This document shows positions 1 to 12,559 of a stretch of DNA of 64,000 nt, in pieces. Both the position numbers and the translations under genes were made by a program. The stretch lies in contig JARWKL010000014.1 in the NCBI GenBank assembly GCA_029961685.1, positions 23,712,137 to 23,776,136 on the forward strand. Direction: 5' to 3'. The stretch comes from Aristolochia californica (Eukaryota > Streptophyta > Magnoliopsida > Piperales > Aristolochiaceae). Under the pieces are notes generated by a model. That model ran no database searches. It was given only the letters and a program-made list of their open reading frames with translations, and was not told where the DNA came from. The stretch's first letter is position 1. The number at the start of each line of letters is the position of its first letter.

Positions 1-378
1 GTACTGCATAAATCCTGTTTATTTTTGGGAACTGTCCATAATTGCTGCTTTTTGTACTTTTCAGCCTATATTTTATTAGGTTCGTCCAAAACAGTCAATG
101 ACTGATTATTTGATGCCTGAATTTCCATAATTGCTTGCATTATAGTTTAACTAATTTGATGATCAGGAAAATAGACTGAAATTCATTATTTTAGTGGGAT
201 TACCTAATGAAGTGTAATTAATTTTATTCATTGGTAAAAATGTTTGAGAAACTTCTCATTTCTAGTTTCCTTTTTTGTGTTCTTCAGTAATTATGTTTTG
301 GTTTAGATTTATCTGATTAGTTGGATTTTCTGGGCATGCTTGAGTCAAAATCTGTGATCCTTTTTGTGTTTTCTACAG

Positions 379-635
379 TGGATATGAATCAGGACCTGGT
401 TGCAATGGACTTCTCTGCTGGAAAACCTCCAGGGTTCAGACAGGGAAGGTAAATTTCAGAACTATTATCACAAATACATTTTGTTAAAGTCATGGATTTC
501 AAGGTCATGACTTTTTTATTTTTTTACTTGTTTATCAGGTCAAACAAGGCGCACGAGTTGGATCACATAGATCTGCACACTTTTCATTGTTTGGACAATG
601 TCGAAAGTCTAAACCAACTGAAAGCAGATTCATAA
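379..635 (+). CDS. 3' end of an unidentified gene (last two coding exons)
   Basis: Two exons join cleanly into one frame: 379-448 (preceded by TTCTACAG, followed by GTAAAT) and 539-635 (preceded by TTTATCAG, ending in TAA at 633-635). The junction splits one codon (AG|G). The joined tail is about 55 residues, starts inside the protein, and contains DMNQDLVAMDF, GKPPGFRQGR and a hydrophilic end, SLNQLKADS. I do not recognise the family, and there is no membrane segment or known motif. The 5' part lies outside the window. The alternative frame (stop at 638-640) also stays open but gives a less protein-like tail. The 3' UTR probably runs to about 700-800. The call as a gene end rests on the two splice signals and the shared frame. 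Confidence 0.55.
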
Positions 636-1815
636 AGTGAAATTGGACTTTTGAAATTTAGAATTTTAGAATTGCATGTGCCATTCATATATAGTATTTA
701 TATTTGTGAAATTGAGGCATCTTGAAGGATATGGTAAAAATTAAAATTGGTCCATCTGCTCATTTCTTTGTCATTGTTCAGGATCTTTTGTAGAATGGAA
801 TAAGAAAGGCTGAGAGTTGTTTTATGATTACATTTGTCACTTGATATTTCTGGTGATAATTTTTCTTGTTGGCCTGTGAGGCAGCATATCGATCAAGTGG
901 TGATGTATGAGAAAACACATAACAGCACAGGCCTTGGAGAGTACTTTTTCGAACTAGAATTCATTATATCGTACCAAACGATCTCCGTTGGATGTAGGTT
1001 GTGTGCCTGTTGGTGATTTCATTATGCAAAAATTGTCAAAGACACACAAGCAGGTTGAGTGTCATGAATTAGAGTTGAGCTTCTTATTCATCTTGCAATA
1101 TTGTTTGAAAACACTACTCACAGTTAAAGAGGAAAAGAATAGCTAGTTAGCTATAGCTGCAAACTTATTTGTTAATTATGGGCAAGCAAGGAGTCAGAAA
1201 ACAGAGTTTCTACTTGATGAGAGTAACGTCTTCTGTGTTTGACATGTATTGTAACTTTACAGTTCGACATTGGGGTTTATGAGAGAACCAGAATATCACT
1301 AGAAAACACAATACTCGATTCATTTGAATGCTTAGAAGCATGCCAATGCTCAAAACAAGATCTGAATGCCCAATACAACACTTGGCATCCAAATAACCAA
1401 GGAGGCAGACAAACGCCAACATCTGAATGCTAGGTAATTTACATCTGAATTTTTAAAATAGAGAGCTGAGAAACAATTATGGGATCTGAATGCTCATCAG
1501 CATTTGAATACTAAAGCATGACCGACCACAATTGTTATTGAAGAAGTAGCAACATTTTTATACCCAAGCGATCAGAAGAAAGAACATTTGAATGGTGTTG
1601 CCCTTGACATAGGGCAAAAAAACTCCATGCTTTGATCGGATCATGATAGGTCTCTAAAATTTGTAAGTGGCCTATTATTATGTTCAATAACTCAAGAACA
1701 AAAGTTTTTGAAGTATTTCTCATGAATTTTAATCAAGTTTTAAAAAACAAATTCTCTTTCTAACTTCCATGTTTCAATTTTTTAACATTAAAATCTCTTA
1801 TTTATGCCTTAATGA
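636..1815. other. Intergenic / 3' UTR, no gene recognised
   Basis: Short open frames here have no protein-like composition. A cluster of CTGAATG/TTGAATG words in both orientations lies between about 1315 and 1510, reminiscent of short foldback elements, but I could not define ends or a target duplication. Confidence 0.4.
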
Positions 1816-3650
1816 AGTTGAGGGGCGATGGCTAAAGTGCTTAATGTGGTGAAAAAGAGAGGTTTAGAAGGTTGGAATAAGAGAGAAGTAAAGTAGAGGA
1901 AGAAAGCGAGATACAGAGAGAGCTAGAAGGAATACAAGGAAGAGGAAAGGGGGGAAGAAAGGAGAGGTGCTAGGGCACAAATTTGAAAAAGGAAAAATGG
2001 GCCAAAGAGATTTTGGAAAAAGCTTGATTGATTTTTCCTTTTACCAACACCCCTATTTATCTTTTTTCAATGCATTATTTGGGAAACTCCTTAATCAATC
2101 TGGGTTCAAGAGATCCTAGGAGATTGAGATATTATATCAATTTAGGAGTGATTATAGGAATTTAAAAGATTACATCAATTAAAGGAAATTATTTTTATTC
2201 TAAAAAGATTTTTTCTTCAAGAGAGGTTAGTTTGACTCCTTTGACCAATCACTTTTCACCTTTATGCCCTCGAGTGCCTCTTTTCTAGGAGGTAGTACCA
2301 TTTTTTATTTTTTTGGGTGGTGCCACTTTCTATTTTTCTTACTTCTTCTTTTACATCTACTTCTCATTTTTCTTGGGTCTCTATCACTAAAAGAAAGAGA
2401 TTGCAATAGAGATACAAATGTTTGCACCCAAAATCTTCTACAAGTTATCGGCCTAGCTTGAATGTGAGAAAACAATCTAAAGAAGGCACAAAAAAGTGAC
2501 GGGTTGTTCTTACCACAAAATCCAAGTATTATTGGGATTACACCACCATTCCCATTTGAGTCAAAGTCAACAATCCTACATTGAGAGTGCCATTCAAGAA
2601 GTTGACAAAGCCAGATATGTTACACAACGTGAGAAAGGGTTATAGTACAACTATGATGGAAAATTCATACCGGACACAAATGTAAACTACAATAGTTGTT
2701 CATACTAGAATTTGCAGAAGATGCTCCACAAATGAAGACATTGTAGAGGCTACAAGAGAAGCAATTGAAAGACAAGTTGATCTCTTCTAGATCGAGAATC
2801 AACTGCAAGATCATTCTAACACTATACCTTTAACCATTCCTAACTTTCTTAGTTGACTTTGGATGCAACTTTAACTTCAAGAATCTCAATCTAGCACTAG
2901 CTTAAGTTACACATCCAGACAACACCTTTGTTAGTAATTCAAATTGCAAATGATAGTCGCATGATCTCCAAGCAATGGACATACACCAAGTTCTCTTCCA
3001 TTCCTCCAAATTGTCATAATTGACATTATACTCTTAAAGCCTTGTTCTATCCCATACACCAAATGGAGGACAAGTTGGTAGTAGGAACAAAATGGCTGGA
3101 AAATTTTGAAGATTTGATGTGGAACTTCGCAGAAGGCACCCTTCTCCCTATTTCTTATGGTAAGTGTGTTTGAATCAAAAGGAAGAGTTTAAAAAAAGAT
3201 CTAGTTCTAGAGCAGCATGAAGTGCATGACATCTCAAGTGATGAGCACTAAGAAGAGTTTGGGGATGAGTCACATTAGTGTAATGAAGGTTGTAAAGTTC
3301 TAGGATTCTTTTACTTCAAGCTAACTTACTTCTACTTGGACGTTGTGTGTGTGGGTGTGAATTATAAGTATGCACCTTACCATGTGTTATACATCATAAA
3401 TACATAGATTGGAATATGTAGAGTGAAGGAGATTTGGTGTAACTGCTTTGATGATGAATCAATTACTTGACTTCTTGAGGGCACATGTTGCAAAAGCATA
3501 ATTCCATATTATAAAGTTTTTTTCTTACAAAATGAAATAAAACTCAATATGCTTTATCCTTTCATGGAAGATTAAATTTGAAGCAATGTGAATATCTGTG
3601 TGATTATCAAAATGAAAAGTCATGAGCTTGACCATAGGAAATTCGTATTT
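1816..3650. other. Intergenic, degenerate LTR-like purine-rich tract, no gene recognised
   Basis: 1850-1980 is strongly purine-rich (GAGAGA, GGAAGAGG) and is followed by CTATTTAT. This composition resembles the minus-oriented copia LTRs at 11,457 and 36,316. No TG...CA ends could be fixed. 2461-3650 shows broken frames and nothing identifiable. Confidence 0.3.
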
Positions 3651-4169
3651 TGAGAGTAGAGTTTTAACCCATAACGTTTTACTAACGACATGTGCATTAC
3701 TCTATACTTAGCTCGTACACTGGGTTGAACAACCACATTCTATTTTTTGCTTTTCCGTGTAACTAAATTACTAACAACCAAAGTGTTGTAACCCGAAGTA
3801 GATTTTTTGTTATCTTTTGATCCAACACTATCAACATCTACAAAGCCTCAATATTAATATGCCAATGACATTTGTAAAAAGACATTATCCTAAAGCTCAA
3901 GTATCCATTTCATGACCTACCAATGAAAAACTTGGGGGTTTTGATATATTGGGGTTGATAACACTTATAGTGAAAGAAATATTTAACCTGGTCACAATAA
4001 GGTAAATTTATTTTCCTACCATTCTTTGAAACTGACCAACATCTACATTATCACCTGATCCAATACATAATTTAACATTCAAATCCATAAGAGTACCATT
4101 GGGTCAATATCCACACATATCTAGTTCTTTAAGTAAATCTAACACATAATTCTTCTCGCATAAAATAAT

Positions 4170-4960
4170 TTCATACCTTTGAATGCAATACTTTAGTGCC
4201 AATAAACTTTTTCAACAATCCCAGGTCTTTGGTCTACAAAGTTATGCATAACCCCTTCTTTAACATGTTGAATGTCATCCAAATTACTTGTTGTTAGAAT
4301 AATATTATCTACATATACAGCTATAAGTATCACCCTACCAGTACATTTTAGAAAGATAGAATAATCCACAACAGATCCATTAAATCCCAACTGAAGCACA
4401 AATTGCTGAATTTTTCAAACTAAACTAGAGAAGAATTGGTTTGGTCTATATAATAATTTTTCCAGCTTCCAACTAATTCCCTTTCAACTACAAAACCATA
4501 TGGTTGATCAATATACACCTCTTCGTTAAGTTACTATAGATAAATATATTCTTCACATCAAGTTGATGAAAAGACCATTGAAAATTAATAGCCAAAAATA
4601 TAAGAATGTGTATTGAGTTAAGTTTAGCCACAAGGAATTTTTTTTTCTCATAATCAATACAGTAACATTGAGTATTAGCCTTTGCTATGAGTCAAGCTAT
4701 AAGTCTTGCAACATTGCTATTTATATGGTGTTTAACAGTGAAGACCCATTTACAACCGATAGTTTTTATGCTCTTAAAGAGGGGTAGATCCCATGTCTGA
4801 TTTTCATATAGGGCGGTCATCTCTTCTTCTATAGTTGCTATCTACTCGGGATGTTGAAGAGCCTCCAAAAATGAATTAGGAATTGACATAGAAGAGAAGG
4901 CTACATGAAATGAACACCAACTGGGAGACAATTAATGAGATGACATAAAATTTGACAAAG
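4170..4960 (-). mobile_element. Ty1/copia reverse transcriptase fragment (decayed)
   Basis: Read on the minus strand, about 4880-4690 gives the start of the copia RT domain (EEEMTALYENQTWDL, then GCKWVFTVKH), with stops inside. Further along, 4399-4193 gives the region around the catalytic loop as VYVDNIIL (YVDD changed to YVDN). Copia RT normally spans about 250 residues; here it is broken by stops and gaps, so it is a dead copy. Flanking DNA from about 3650 to 5400 is probably the same element but too worn to assign. Confidence 0.75.
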
Positions 4961-5429
4961 GGTGAGAAGTAGAGGCTACTTGGGTTCATGACCTAGTTCC
5001 TTTATGAAGTGCAATTGTTCAATCATCATATTGTGGACCAAAAAAATGGGAGGGAAGTATGATTATTGACTTCAAAAAGATCCACAAATTCCAAAGAATG
5101 GTATTCAACCAATAATGCAATAGTCTCAGGAGGAATTGTGAGGCAACATTTCTAAGTCAGTTAGAGATGAATTTTCCAATTGCACCACATGTTAAGGCAT
5201 ACCTACAAAATTAGGAATTCCATGGGAAGAACATCGGCCTAGTAGAAGGGTTGATATTCACGAAATGTAACATTTATCAATACAAACAATTTTTTCAGAC
5301 TTGGGTGATAACACACTTATCCTTTTTAAGCCTAGAAAAATACATTTGATAACATGAGGATCAAACTTACTTTTTCTACTATCAGATTGTGAACAAAACA
5401 CACTATTGATCTAGAGTTGACTCCCATCC

Positions 5430-6079
5430 ATATTTTGATGATAACAAAACTTAATAGTGTTGATAATTATATATTTAACATTTTCAAGGTCTGTGCCAAT
5501 GAATTAGCAAACTCATCTCAAGACCTCAAGCTCAAAGACGTGTCAAATCATCTTGAAGAAGCACCTACATGAAGAATGAAGACTTGAAGACTAGAGTCTA
5601 TGACATTAGAAAATCTAAAAATTCTAGCTATGTAAGAGAACAATTAACAAGACTTCAATCCAAGGTAAAACAAGAACTTTCAAATCTTTATGGAAATTAA
5701 TTATTAAAACATTTTTTTCCAATGCATGTCAATGTTTTCAACTTGTTAGAAACCCTCACGATCATTTTTATCATGCTTAGAAGCCTAGTTCATAAAACTA
5801 GCAATTGGCATGATAAGTTATTATCTAGTAGTGAGCAATCATCTAAAGTGCAAATTGGCAAGCAATATAAAAAGCATGATCAATCAACTAAGTGATTGAT
5901 CAATCAGATAGAATTATGCCAAAATGAGCTAAAAAACATGATCAATCATCCCCATCGATTGATCGATCCTACCTATCCAGGCATTGAAAAAATATAAGGC
6001 ATTATCAATCATACCTATAATATTGATCAATTGAACAAAACCATGCCTATAAGGGACATAAAACATGAACAATCATACG
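5430..6079 (+). mobile_element. Sirevirus-type copia LTR, 5' portion
   Basis: The stretch has TTTTGATGATAACAAAA near its start, as seen at the start of many Sirevirus LTRs, followed by repeated GATCAATC/GATTGATC words. It closely resembles 56,340-56,640 and 58,010-58,290 (shared AGGCATTGAAA...ATAAGGCAT and GGGACATAAAACAT). It is cut at 6079 by the insertion of a non-autonomous LTR element; Gag-like sequence resumes at about 8340. Confidence 0.6.
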
Positions 6080-6226
6080 TGTTCAATTTCTGGAAAAGAA
6101 GAAAACTGCATTGACTTATTGTAATATGAGTACATGAACCCCTTATTTATAATATTCCAATTATAATTAAACTACCTTTGTGCCAATTAACCCAAAGTTT
6201 AAGTCTTTCATATCTTTTCTTCAACA
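6080..6226 (-). repeat. 3' LTR (shortened) of the non-autonomous element
   Basis: Runs from TGTTCAATTTCTGG to TCTTCAACA. Compared with the 339-bp partner at 7993-8331, its middle is missing. Confidence 0.7.
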
Positions 6227-7992
6227 CTCCCCCTCAAGCTAAAGTTTATAACTTCAGTTTGCAAAGAAACAGATTCTTGGTTTTCAATTTTCTTTGCCGC
6301 AAAAAAATCTTCATTGATGAAAAAACTTCATCTTTTGTGCTCCCCCTTTCTCGAATATTTTGGTCACATAAAAATTTCTATAATATGTGGAACAAAATAC
6401 CTCTTTCTTGTACTTCTTCTTCTACTTGTCCCCCTCAAGATGGGGATAAAAAGGACATATAGACCCAACTTGGACAAAACACAATATGGGAGAATAAAAT
6501 CACTCCTAGTCGTATGGTTATAGTCTAAAACACAATCCACTCAATTTTAAAGGCGGAAAACTAGCCTAACTTTAGGGCTTAAAAAAGATAATAACTTTTT
6601 AAGGGTAGCTCAACACACAAATCACCTCTTAGGTGAAGAATAAAAGACTTGCCTCAAGCTGAATATTAGGCACACTCCTTTACTTTTTAGGTAGTGGATC
6701 TAGACATTGTTCTGAAGTGATAAAAATACAAGATGATAAATTGAAGTAATGCTTGAAGAAAAAAACTTTAACTGGAAGGAGGCGGACTATGCAACACTCA
6801 TGCTTCCAAAGTGACCTTCTTTTTGGAAACTAGGAGAGACTATAATAGTAGAACTTAATAAATTTGACCAAGAATAACTTTTTTGGGGTGATCATAATTT
6901 TTCGGAGTTAACTATGGGGAAGATATACAACCAAGTGACAAAAGCACAAAATTTGAAAATAACATTGATGCAAGATATTGCATATCTTGAACATCATAGA
7001 GTGATTAAGTTGGACCAAAACTCTCTGATTAGAAGACAAATTTGGCTTAAAAACTTTGATTTTAGGAGAAAAAAACTCAAATCACGTCAATGCTTAGAGA
7101 GATAATAAGAGAGAAAATGGGGAAAAAGGAGAGATTTTTAGCAGAACTGACCTTTTATGCTTCTGATATCAATATATCTAAAAATATAGATCAGAATCAC
7201 AAATAATTTATTTTTCAAGAAACTAGACTCCAATAAATTTAATTTTATATCTAATTTTACATAAAAATATTCGTTTTTGAATCTTTTATGACTTCTTGAT
7301 TCTCTTCATTCTGTATCTTCACCTTTACCGACTCCAATGTGAATATCTGCTTAAATATAGATCGTATTGATATGAAATTTTCTCCTCATGAAAGTAGACT
7401 TTAATAAATTTCATCCAACTATAATTTCTCTTCATTAAATATATTTACTTTGAGATAAATAAGCTGATATATTTTGTGTATTTATAATCTGGCCAAATTG
7501 AGTATTGTTTCTTCTTTGGCTAGCATGACCATTAACTGTTCCAAGATCGATATCTCCCTCTAGAAAATTCAGATTGAGAATTGGTTGAATATTTAAGACA
7601 ATATACTTAAAGATATTTATTTGGATATATAATTCTCCCTATAAAGTCTTGTTCTTTATGGCATAAGATGACTCAAAATTTGAAACTTTCTGTTGCTACT
7701 CGAACCTTTCTTGCAGTTTGATCTTTTCTACTTTAAATATTTATTTCTCTTTTTATAAAATTTTGATTGCCAATTTTTTTTTTGCGTAGACTCGAATATC
7801 TTTTCATCAATATGTATTTTTCAATATGAAAAGCTCAGTATGAAGGTGAGAACGCCAAGAAAACAAAGGGCATTGGACCTAAAACGAGAAAAAAAATAGA
7901 ATACGAACCTAAACTACTAGAGATGATAGATCAAAAAGATCACATTATCACTGTGGGTTGATCGAGTCAACTCATAGAACTTGCTTTGATAA

Positions 7993-8331
7993 TGTTCAAT
8001 TTCTTGAAAAGAGGAAAACTTCATTGACTTATTGTAATTTGAGTACATGAGCCCCCATTTATAATAGAGGAAAGTAATAGAGTCCAATTATAATTAAAGT
8101 ACCCTTGTCCCAATTAGACCCAATGTCTAACATTTAATGATAAGTCCTAGCATAATTAAATAACTCAACATAAATAGAAGACTAACATAACTAAAACACC
8201 TTTAAACTTAGAATCTTCTATGAGACCTCCTTCTATGAGACTCTTGTAAGTCTCCACCATATTAATTTTGGATATTTAAGACTTTTTACTGTGAGAGTCA
8301 TGTAAGAGCCTTCCATATCTTCTCTTCGACA
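7993..8331 (-). repeat. 5' LTR of the non-autonomous element
   Basis: Runs from TGTTCAATTTCTTG to CTCTTCGACA. It contains TCATTGACTTATTGTAAT and CATTTATAATAGAGG (a TATA-like element on the minus strand), shared with the partner LTR and, in reverse complement, with 37,748-38,035. Confidence 0.7.
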
Positions 8332-8339
8332 ATATGGAA

Positions 8340-11300
8340 TCAAGTTCTACTTGAGTTCATCATTTAGATTTCATGGCATTTCAAGACAAATTGCTACTTC
8401 CAGAAGGGCAATCAACCAACTGTCCCCTTTGAGCTTAAAGGAAGAAACTATGGTTGTTGAAATTTAAAAATGAAGTTCTTCCTCCAACTAAGACATTTGC
8501 CATGTAACAAAGAATGAGCCATCTGAGCCACAAAAATTTAAAAAATAGTCACTTGATCTCGAAAGAATATATTAATTTAACTAGGGAAGCTAAAGACCAA
8601 CTTAGGACAAACTCAAAGGCCACAAAATTTCCCCTATGGCCCTTGGGACTCAATGAGTTCAATAGAGTCTCCACTTATAAGACCATCAAATAAATTTGGG
8701 ACAAGTTGGAAGTGACCCATGAAGGAACTACTAGAGTCAATATGACGAATTCAAATGAAAATGGGGTGAAATAATAGCTAAAATGAATTCAAGGTTTACC
8801 CACATAATCAATGAGCTAAACATACTTGAAGAAGAAACTTTCTTATATAGAATAAACGTTAAGTTCCTTAAGGTACTTTTAAATCATGTTATGAGGAAGA
8901 CTATGATTCGTGAAAAATGCAAAATTTTGAACAATGAGCTTGGAAGAGCTACATGACATCCTCCTCACGTATGAGATGGAACCAGACGAAATGGATGGAG
9001 AGACACCCAAAAGAATAAGCATAAACTTAAAGCCCAAACCGGTGAAGAGTGTAGTGAATGTAGCTCTAGTGAGGTGAGTTTCATTACTAGGCATCTTCTA
9101 AAAATGTACAGAAAGGAGAAAATTTTCAGGAGATGCCAATTCAAGGGTCAAAACAAAAAATCATTTTAGAAATCTAATGTTTGTTATGAGTGTGGTAAAG
9201 TAGGACATAGAAGAAATAAGTGCCCAAACTTAGAAGGCAGAACCCCATCCACAAATATAGATCCAAAGAAGAAGAAGAAGAAAGTGTTGATCTCAACTTG
9301 GGATCCAATGGATGATGAATCTATCCACTCCGAAAAAGAAGTGAGTGATGTGGGCCTCATGGCCATAGAGAATGAAGATTCCACTACTTCGGAGAGGTAA
9401 GCGATTCTAACTATGAGAATGAAGTGAAACTTTTACTAGAAAATCTATTCATCTAAATAAATATAAGGAAAAATGCAATGCTCAATTACATGAGATTGCC
9501 AAGTGCAAGAGTGAGCTTGCTACCTTAAAGGAAGGTAATGAAAAGCCATGTGGAAAATTCTCTAAGGAAAAACAGTGTGATAGATAAACTTTCTTGTCAT
9601 CAATTGAGTTTTGAGAAGACATGCATTGAACTAGAACAACAGCTCAAAACCTCATCTCACAAGTACACACCTAGGAGGAAATTTGGGAAGAACAAAAAAG
9701 ATGTTGAATCAAAGTTCACTCTTGTTCCTCTATGATTGTTAGGTCAGTGCCACTATTGCAATGAATTGGGTCATTATGCCCACATTTTCCAAATTAAGAA
9801 TGCAAATGGCATCAAAGAAAGATGGGTACCCAAAACAAGTGATAAGATTATGGTAACCCAAAAAACAATAGGTAAACAAACTTGGATGCCCAAATCATCT
9901 AGTGGAATAAGGGTTTTTCCAAAGGGACCCACCTTAATGGGATCTCTAAGGAATGATCTTTTTTGTGTTTGTATGTATTTCTTCAAGCCAAGACACCAAA
10001 GAATGTATGGATAATGGGTATTCGAGGCACATGACCGGTAATAAGAAGAAATTTTTAGAACTCACACTAAAAGATGAAGGTCATGTAACATTTAGAGACA
10101 ATAGTAAAAGGTACAATCAAAGGAATTAGATAAGTAGGTACCTCCAACTCTTTCATATCTGAAGTCTATTATGTTGAAGGGTTGAAGCATGATTTACTTA
10201 GCATTGGTCAATTTTGTGACAAAGGAAACAAAGTATCATTTGAAATGGATGACAAATGCTTAGTAAAGAATGAGAATGATGAACTAGTTTGAGAGGCACA
10301 TAGAAATAGAAATCTTCATATTGTGGACATAGTTGACTTACCCTCGACAAGTCTTGTTTGTTTACGTGCAAACATTGACGAGTCTTGGTTATGGAAGAAG
10401 AGACTAGGAGATATAAGAATAGATTCCTTGAAGAAATTAGTAAGGAAAAACCTAGTGAGAGGACTACCAATTTAGAAATTTATAAAGGAGAAACCTTATT
10501 ATGTTTGCCAATTTGGAAAGAAACACAAAAACTCATTCAAAGCAAAAAAATATAGTCTCCACCTCTCAACCTCTTCAACTACTCCACATGGATTTAGTTG
10601 AACCTACTTGACCCTTGAGCTTGAATGGAAAACATCTCACCTAGTGGGTGTAGATGACTATTCTAGGTTGACATGGGTAGGTTTCCTTGCTCACAAAGGA
10701 TGATGTATTTCCAGCCTTTACAAAATTATGTGTGAAAGTCCAAAAAGAACAAGGTTGTAGCATTATCAAATTTAGGAGTGGCCATGGAGCAGAATTTTAA
10801 AACTAACACTTTGAGGGATATTACACATGACATGGTATTTACCATGCATTTTCAGCTCCTCGAACTCCTCAACAAAGCGGTGTTGTTGAGAGGAAAAAAC
10901 AAAAATCTAATTGAAATAGCAAGGGCTTTGCTACATGCATACAATTTGCCACATTGATTTTGGGTTGAAGTTGTAAACACAAGTTGCTATTTCATGAATA
11001 ACCAAGAAGAGCCTCCTATGGAATCAAAGAATTTTAGGTTCATAGTTGATCAGTCCTTAGAAAAAATAATTGGTGACCCTCAAGGTGGAATTGGAACAAG
11101 AAGAACACTCATGAAGCTATGGTAAATAGTGTCTTCGTTTCACGATAAGAGCCCATATGCTTTACCAAAGTGGAAAAGGATGATTTCTAGATCATGGCAA
11201 TGCAAGAAGAGCTAAATCAATTTGAAAGAAATCCAGTTTGGACTTTAGTACCTAGATCCAAAAATCAATAAGTCATAGGAACCAAAAGAGTTTTTTAGGA

Positions 11301-12389
11301 ACAAAGCGAACAAAGAAAATCAAATTGAGAGAAATGAAGCTAGGTTGCCAAAGGATACAAGCAAGAAAAATGAATAGACTTTGAAGAAACATACGCACTA
11401 GTGGCAAGACTATAGGCAATTAGAATCATGTTAGCTTAAATTTGTCATAAGAAGTTTGTTAGATTTAGGATCCCATGATAGGTACTCAGCCAAGAGGGTG
11501 AGAGAGGAGAGAAAGAAGAAGAAGAGAAGAAGAAATGGACAGGAAGAAGGAGAGAAGAGAGGATGAGTCAGGAGATGGAGAGAGAGAGGGTTTGAGAGAA
11601 AAGTGTAAGGACGAATTTGAGGGAAAAGAGGGGAGACTTAATGATCTACCCCTTGCCTTGAGTTACTATTTATAGGTTATGAATGAAGGATACAATGACT
11701 ACATTGCCCTTAAGGCTACAAACTTTCAAAAGGAAAAAAAACATAAGTAGATGTTCTTCATCTTCTCTATTTACACCTTTGTGGCATCCTTATGAGAAAG
11801 ACACCAATTTACACCTTTTGCCATCTGTTTGACATGGGAAAGTTTTTTGCCTTAATGCCCCTTTGAGATATTTTCCAACAAAGTTCGAGTTATACTAAAT
11901 GGATATAAAAAGTGCATTTTTAAATAGGTACATTCAAGAAGTAGTCTATGTAGAACAACATGAAGGATTTGAAGACATGAGCAAGCTTGCCCATGTATAC
12001 AAATTGCACAATGCTTTATATAGGTTAAAACAAGCTCTTAGGATAAGGTATGAAAGACTTAGTGAATTCTTGCAGAAAAATGGATATAAAAGAGGTGTGG
12101 ATAAGACTTTATTTAACAAGAACCATGATCAAAATCTAATAGGTGTCTAAATCTATATGGACGATATCATATTTGGTTCTAAAAACCCTTCACTATATCA
12201 AGAATTTGTAATGTAATGAAGAATGAATTTGATATGAGTTTAATGGGTGGATAGTGAACTTACATTCTTCGTTGGACATCAATTTATGCAAACCAAGAAT
12301 GGAACTTTTATAATTCAGTCCAAGTACACCAAATGATTGCTAAAAAGATTCAATATTGAAAATTTCAAATCGATTAGCCCACCCATGAG
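8340..12389 (+). mobile_element. Sirevirus-type Ty1/copia internal region (gag-pol, decayed)
   Basis: Gag-to-RT order is visible in broken frames: Gag about 8350-9400; a CCHC zinc knuckle at 9182-9223 (CYECGKVGHRRNKC); a second, damaged knuckle from about 9748 (CHYCNELGHY, final Cys lost); a protease remnant near 10,005-10,060 (DNGYSRHMTG in place of DSG-SRHMTG); an integrase core (DDYSRLTWVGF near 10,650; TPQQSGVVER near 10,870); RT start near 11,200-11,450; and the RT body from about 11,890 (MDIKSAFLN, then YMDDIIFGS near 12,155). Two knuckles and the SRHMTG protease are typical of Sireviruses. Many stops and frameshifts mean no functional protein. RT is split by the solo LTR at 11,457-11,880, and RNase H is missing where the sequence runs into LTR repeats at about 12,390. 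Confidence 0.85.
11457..11880 (-). mobile_element. Solo copia LTR nested in the Sirevirus RT
   Basis: A 424-bp block starting TGTTAGATTTAGGATCC and ending TTTTCCAACA interrupts the RT frame. The flanks are AAGTT at 11,452-11,456 and AAGTT at 11,881-11,885, a perfect 5-bp target duplication. Removing the block rejoins the RT reading (HKKF ... MDIKSAFLN). A purine-rich tract and the complement of CCTATAAATAG indicate minus orientation. No internal region is present, so it is the product of LTR-LTR recombination. Its start resembles the LTR at 36,316 (TGTTGATTTTAGAATCC). Confidence 0.9.
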
Positions 12390-12559
12390 TTCACCAATGA
12401 TTGATTATTATCTGGTAACAATCGATCATCTAGTGCAAAATGACAAACAATAAAAAATATGATCGATCAACTAGTTCACCTATGATCGATTGTTATCTGG
12501 TAACAATCGATCATCTAGTGAAAAATGACAAACAATATAAAATATGATCGATCAACTAA
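12390..12559 (+). repeat. 85-bp tandem duplication with GATCGATC words
   Basis: Two copies, 12,390-12,474 and 12,475-12,559, share TATCTGGTAACAATCGATC and ATGATCGATCAACTA with a few differences. They sit exactly where the RT coding stops and LTR sequence begins. Confidence 0.8.

Larger units (their letters stand above)
6080..8331 (-). mobile_element. Non-autonomous LTR retrotransposon (family member 1), minus orientation
   Basis: Two related LTRs bound a 1.77 kb interior without convincing coding capacity. The left LTR is 6080-6226 (internally shortened) and the right LTR is 7993-8331. Both start TGTTCAATTTCT and end in TTC(A/G)ACA. Next to the left LTR is CTCCCCCTCAAGCT, the complement of a polypurine tract (GAGGGGGAG), and next to the right LTR is GCTTTGATAA, a worn complement of the initiator-Met primer-binding site. 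Both place transcription on the minus strand. Flanking five-mers ATACG (6075-6079) and ATATG (8332-8336) look like a target duplication with one change. A second polypurine-like block (CCCCCTCAAGATGGGG) lies at about 6430-6445. Related copies are at 37,748, 47,245 and probably 32,192. Confidence 0.75.
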
